NCBI GenBank assembly: GCA_964390545.1
Contig: CAYMJV010000071.1
Location: 1 to 15,944, forward strand
DNA: 15,944 nucleotides
Source of the DNA: CAYMJV01 sp964390545
GTDB lineage: Bacteria > Desulfobacterota > BSN033 > UBA1163
Reading direction: 5' to 3'
Positions 13,742 through 15,944 of the stretch are shown in pieces. The notes beneath the pieces are model-generated. The model ran no database searches, had not been told where the DNA came from, and saw nothing but the letters and a program-made list of their open reading frames with translations. The translations under genes were made by a program, and so were the position numbers. Each line of letters starts with the position of its first letter. The stretch's first letter is position 1.

Positions 13742-13974
13742 GGGATGGTTGGGTTCGCTTCCGTTTTGGCTTATGTTCTCTTTGTTCACATTTCGTCTAT
13801 TTTCGCTTCGCCTCAAGGCGAGGGGTTTCCACCATCCCCGAAGGGGATACTAAAATCGAGATCCCGAAATGAATTCGAGATGACCGGAAGAGCGACCCAT
13901 GACGGTCATGCTGAACCTGTTTCACCATCTCATGGGCCTTTCAAAAACGGCTCGTGGTCTTTAAAAATAATATT

Positions 13975-13983
13975 TGCTATAAT
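13975..13983 (+). promoter_or_regulatory. Extended -10 promoter of the TPR lipoprotein
   Basis: TGCTATAAT combines the TGn extension with a perfect TATAAT (13978-13983). Transcription would start near 13990, leaving a short leader that carries GGAGAAAGGA before the ATG at 14008. The -35 region is poor, as is usual with extended -10 promoters. Confidence 0.65.
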
Positions 13984-14007
13984 GCTTGGACATTTGGAGA
14001 AAGGACG

Positions 14008-14583
14008 ATGACGTTACGGATAGGAATAATTGTTTGGGCCGTCTTTCTTCTGCTTGTGGGATGTGCGACTGAAAAACCGATTGAGAAGGCCCCTCTTCCT
14101 ACTGAGAGCGCTGAAACCTATTTCAATCGCGGTGTGGACGCTTCTCAAAAGGGCGATTTTAGAAAAGCTGTCTCCGATTACAATAAAGCGATTGATGTCA
14201 ATCCGGAATTTGTTGTAGCCTACCTCAACCGAGGATACTCCCATAGCAGGATGGGTGAGTTTGATAAGGCTATTGCAGATTACACCAAGGCCATCGAGCT
14301 AAATCCAAGATACGCTATTGCCTATTATAACCGGGGATTCGTCTATCGAAGAATGGGGGAATATGATCGAGCGATCCTGGATTTCACCAAAGCTATTGAA
14401 ATAGATCCGAAGTATGCCTCGGCATACTACTATCGCGGCCATATCTATCATTATAACGGAGAGTATGAGAAGGCCTGGGAGGACATCAAAAAAGCAAGAA
14501 GTTTAGGGTATAAAGTTCCCTCTGAATTTTTCAAAAACCTTAAAGAAGCTTATGAAAAGCAGAAAGGGATAAGCCCGAATTAG
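14008..14583 (+). CDS. TPR-repeat lipoprotein
   Basis: 191 residues. The signal peptide ends in a lipobox L16-V-G-C19, predicting lipid attachment and location at the outer face of the inner membrane or in the outer membrane. Four tetratricopeptide repeats of 34 residues follow at about 34-67, 68-101, 102-135 and 136-169, each with the pattern Y-x-x-RG...G-E/D-F/Y-x-K/R-A...A-I-x-x-x-P. Repeats 2 and 3 are nearly identical in layout, suggesting recent duplication. TPR domains bind proteins; the partner is unknown. The ATG at 14008 is chosen because it gives the complete signal peptide and has GGAGA seven bases upstream; an in-frame ATG at 13954 lies upstream of the promoter. The crotonase gene follows after a 65-base heptamer array, so cotranscription is possible. 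Confidence 0.9.
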   Translation: MTLRIGIIVWAVFLLLVGCATEKPIEKAPLPTESAETYFNRGVDASQKGDFRKAVSDYNKAIDVNPEFVVAYLNRGYSHSRMGEFDKAIADYTKAIELNPRYAIAYYNRGFVYRRMGEYDRAILDFTKAIEIDPKYASAYYYRGHIYHYNGEYEKAWEDIKKARSLGYKVPSEFFKNLKEAYEKQKGISPN

Positions 14584-14589
14584 AGAGTA

Positions 14590-14645
14590 GGCAGAAGGCA
14601 GGAGGCAGTACCCACAAGGCAGTAAGCAGTGGGCAGGAGGCAAAT
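14590..14645. repeat. 7-bp tandem repeat (unit GGCAGNA) overlapping an RBS
   Basis: Eight units in exact 7-base register fill 14590-14645; six are close to GGCAGNA, one is GGCAAAT and one (14611-14617) has diverged. The junction of the last two units creates AGGAGG, the ribosome-binding site of the crotonase gene at 14649, so a gain or loss of units would move or rebuild that signal. Confidence 0.75.
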
Positions 14646-14648
14646 AAG

Positions 14649-15434
14649 ATGGCAGAGTCGGTAAAACTCAAGAAAGAGGGAGAAATCACTCAAGTCCTTC
14701 TAAACCGGCCAGAGGCGTTCAATGCATTCGATCTCGAGCTGCTCGAGTCCCTTGAAAAACATCTTATTAAGCTTGCTGAAGATGATTCGGTCGCAGGAAT
14801 AGTCATCTCAGGGGAAGGGAAGGCTTTTTGCGCGGGTGGAGATCTCAAGTGGGCGCTTAGCTTTATTGGAGGCGCACCAGCCGCCTTCCACGAATTGGCT
14901 GCCCGGTACCATCAGGCCATTTTGGAGATTCGTCGGATGAGAAAGCCTGTGATCGCCGCTATCAACGGCGTTGCAGCGGGCGGGGGATTTTCGCTGGCTC
15001 TGGCCTGCGATTTCCGCGTGATGGCCAAATCAGCCATCCTGCGGCAAGCCTATACCTCCAGCGGCCTTTGCATTGATGGGGGTGGCACATTCACGCTTCC
15101 AAGACTTGTTGGTTTGGCCCGTGCCCTGGAGATCGTTGCGTTTGATAAACCCATCTCATCAGAGCAGGCAATGGACAGGGGATTGGTGACCAAAGTTGTG
15201 GAGGATGGGCATGCCCTGGAAGAAGCAATGAAGATGGCCCATGAACTGGCGAAAATTTCTCTTCACTCCTTTGGCTGGTGCAAAGCCCTCCTCACAGATT
15301 CCTTCAATACAGCCTTTGAGACCCACATCGAACGAGAGCGACTGGGGCTTTCGAATTGTGCAACCCATTCGGACGGCCAGGAGGGATTAAGATCTTTTTT
15401 AGAGAAACGAAAGCCGGTTTTCAACGTCAAATAG
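14649..15434 (+). CDS. Crotonase-fold enoyl-CoA hydratase/isomerase family protein
   Basis: 261 residues, the normal length. The oxyanion-hole segments are present: AFCAGGDLK (59-67) and INGVAAGGGFSLALACDFR (105-123). The two glutamates of true enoyl-CoA hydratases are missing: the first is S115 (GGGFS in place of GGGCE) and the second is Y135 (QAY in place of QPE). D143 in SGLCIDGGGTFTLPRLVG occupies the position of the catalytic Asp of PaaG-type ring isomerases and of some dehalogenases and dienoyl-CoA isomerases. An isomerase or related acyl-CoA reaction is therefore more likely than hydration; the substrate is unknown. The ATG at 14649 has AGGAGG with an eight-base spacer, formed within the heptamer repeat. 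No other beta-oxidation gene is in the window. Confidence 0.9.
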   Translation: MAESVKLKKEGEITQVLLNRPEAFNAFDLELLESLEKHLIKLAEDDSVAGIVISGEGKAFCAGGDLKWALSFIGGAPAAFHELAARYHQAILEIRRMRKPVIAAINGVAAGGGFSLALACDFRVMAKSAILRQAYTSSGLCIDGGGTFTLPRLVGLARALEIVAFDKPISSEQAMDRGLVTKVVEDGHALEEAMKMAHELAKISLHSFGWCKALLTDSFNTAFETHIERERLGLSNCATHSDGQEGLRSFLEKRKPVFNVK

Positions 15435-15753
15435 ACCTTTTTGGCCCGGAGAGACTCACTCTTCTGCGGCCACTTTTTCAGAGATCTCAGACATTCTGGT
15501 TGACAAAGATGAGTTCGTTTGATAAGAAAATTTTAATAATAGGTTGGGTTCAAGAAACAAGAAAGCTCTAAAAAAATACTTTTCGCTCTCTAATTACATA
15601 GATTTGAAAAAATGATTCCATAGATTTGTCTTTATTTTTCAATGCATCTGTAATCCCTGGAATCGCTTCATAATCGGTGTAATCAGAGATTTCTGGACTT
15701 TTTCAGAAATCTCAACAAGGACAGCGATTCTCAAGTTCTCTGGAGACAGTGAA
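15435..15753. other. A/T-rich non-coding region after the crotonase gene
   Basis: No credible gene. A perfect ten-pair hairpin, GAGATTTCTG (15686-15695) and CAGAAATCTC (15704-15713), could end transcription in one direction, though the U-run is inside the loop. A direct repeat CATAGATTTG occurs at 15597-15606 and 15619-15628, starts 22 bases apart, about two helical turns. TTGACA at 15500-15505 has no matching -10 at the right distance. Confidence 0.45.
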
Positions 15754-15881
15754 CCCCGTTAGAAGATCTTTGGCCCTCTAACGGGAAGGCTCACACGGGG
15801 CATTAAACCCCGTGTTCGCTCCCGTAAGGAAATTACCTTCATCCCCGCTGCAAGCAGCGGGGCTTTCTAACGGGGTGAAGG
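15754..15881 (+). promoter_or_regulatory. Highly structured mRNA leader with competing hairpins
   Basis: Three perfect hairpins in series: CCCGTTAGA (15755-15763) with TCTAACGGG (15777-15785); ACACGGGG (15793-15800) with CCCCGTGT (15808-15815); CCCCGCTG (15843-15850) with CAGCGGGG (15855-15862). A further TCTAACGGGG at 15866-15875 can also pair with the first arm. CCTTCATCCCCG (15837-15848) can pair instead with CGGGG-TGAAGG (15871-15881), hiding the purine-rich stretch just before the ATG at 15884. This suggests a cis-regulatory RNA, or a palindromic repeat inserted in a leader; I cannot match it to a known riboswitch. Confidence 0.5.
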
Positions 15882-15883
15882 AA

Positions 15884-15944
15884 ATGGAGCCGACTAAGGT
15901 GGTCGTCAGATATGCCAATGGAACCGTCGCCAGGGGCTTCATGC
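15884..15944 (+). CDS. Start of a gene cut by the window end; DUF6982-like N-terminus
   Basis: Only about 20 codons are visible, starting MEPTKVVVRYANGTVARGFM. The pattern VVVRYANGTVxRGF is reminiscent of small deltaproteobacterial DUF6982-type proteins whose N-terminus reads R-Y-A-x-G-x-x-x-K/R-G, but so short a piece does not allow a firm call. The start is supported by GTGAAGGAA immediately upstream, although the spacing is short. The structured leader at 15754-15881 directly precedes it and could mask this ribosome-binding site. Confidence 0.55.
   Translation, partial: MEPTKVVVRYANGTVARGFM

Larger units (their letters stand above)
13457..14007. other. Non-coding, repeat-filled region before the TPR lipoprotein
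   Basis: No convincing gene. Two similar segments containing AAGGCGAGGGGTT occur near 13600 and 13815, each at a hairpin: CCCTCGTCT/AGGCGAGGG (13589-13609) and CGCCT/AGGCG (13809-13820). They flank the GTCAT...ATGAC element at 13664-13741. Another small hairpin, ATCCCC and GGGGAT, is at about 13834-13848. The open frames that cross this region follow the repeats and have no RBS or family features. Confidence 0.5.

Noticed and set aside
13488..13853. Open frames on both strands across the repeat region
   Set aside because: They are composed of palindromic repeat sequence (GTCAT element and hairpins) and lack start signals.
15500..15505. TTGACA as a promoter for the last gene
   Set aside because: The hexamer at 17 bases distance (TAAGAA) is a poor -10, and the gene starts almost 400 bases later.
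15754..15881. Serial hairpins as a CRISPR array
   Set aside because: The units differ in sequence and spacing, there are no equal-length repeats and spacers, and no cas genes are present.

Overview
The window looks like a chromosomal segment of an anaerobic bacterium, most likely a deltaproteobacterium in the broad sense (Desulfobacterota). Pointers to this are the tail of a tungsten-type aldehyde:ferredoxin oxidoreductase, a histidine kinase with two periplasmic c-heme motifs, a Tat-exported iron-sulfur aldo/keto reductase, a GEMM-class cyclic-dinucleotide riboswitch, an apparent selenocysteine codon, and intergenic palindromic repeats. The taxonomic call is inference from gene content; there is no rRNA or other marker here.

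Layout. 1-1970, plus strand: the 3' end of an AOR gene, a heptamer repeat, then an orphan sensor kinase. 2016-4106, minus strand: a tightly coupled two-gene unit (PaaK-like adenylate-forming enzyme, then an S51 peptidase), visibly richer in G+C than its surroundings and probably acquired. 4197-8751, minus strand: a same-direction run, in transcription order HtrA-like protease, pirin, a small rhodanese read through an in-frame TGA (probable selenoprotein), then from its own promoter a Tat-exported Fe-S aldo/keto reductase and a DUF6599-like exported protein. queF diverges from htrA at 9009.

9402-11105 is a regulatory and small-protein region: a consensus promoter, a GEMM-I aptamer overlapping an intrinsic terminator, then a DUF2267-like protein, a small exported protein, a very small putative lipoprotein and a strong terminator. 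11455-13392, minus strand, holds a leucine/valine-type dehydrogenase and a histidine phosphatase. 14008-15434, plus strand, holds a TPR lipoprotein and a crotonase-fold enzyme lacking the hydratase glutamates. The window closes with an elaborately folded leader (15754-15881) in front of a gene cut by the end.

The most notable items are the candidate selenocysteine rhodanese with a SECIS-like hairpin at the expected distance (6525-6851), the GEMM riboswitch built as an ON switch (9666-9787), and the leader with competing hairpins that can mask a ribosome-binding site (15754-15881). Intergenic DNA is crowded with short tandem arrays and palindromic elements. I see no tRNA, rRNA, CRISPR array or transposase.
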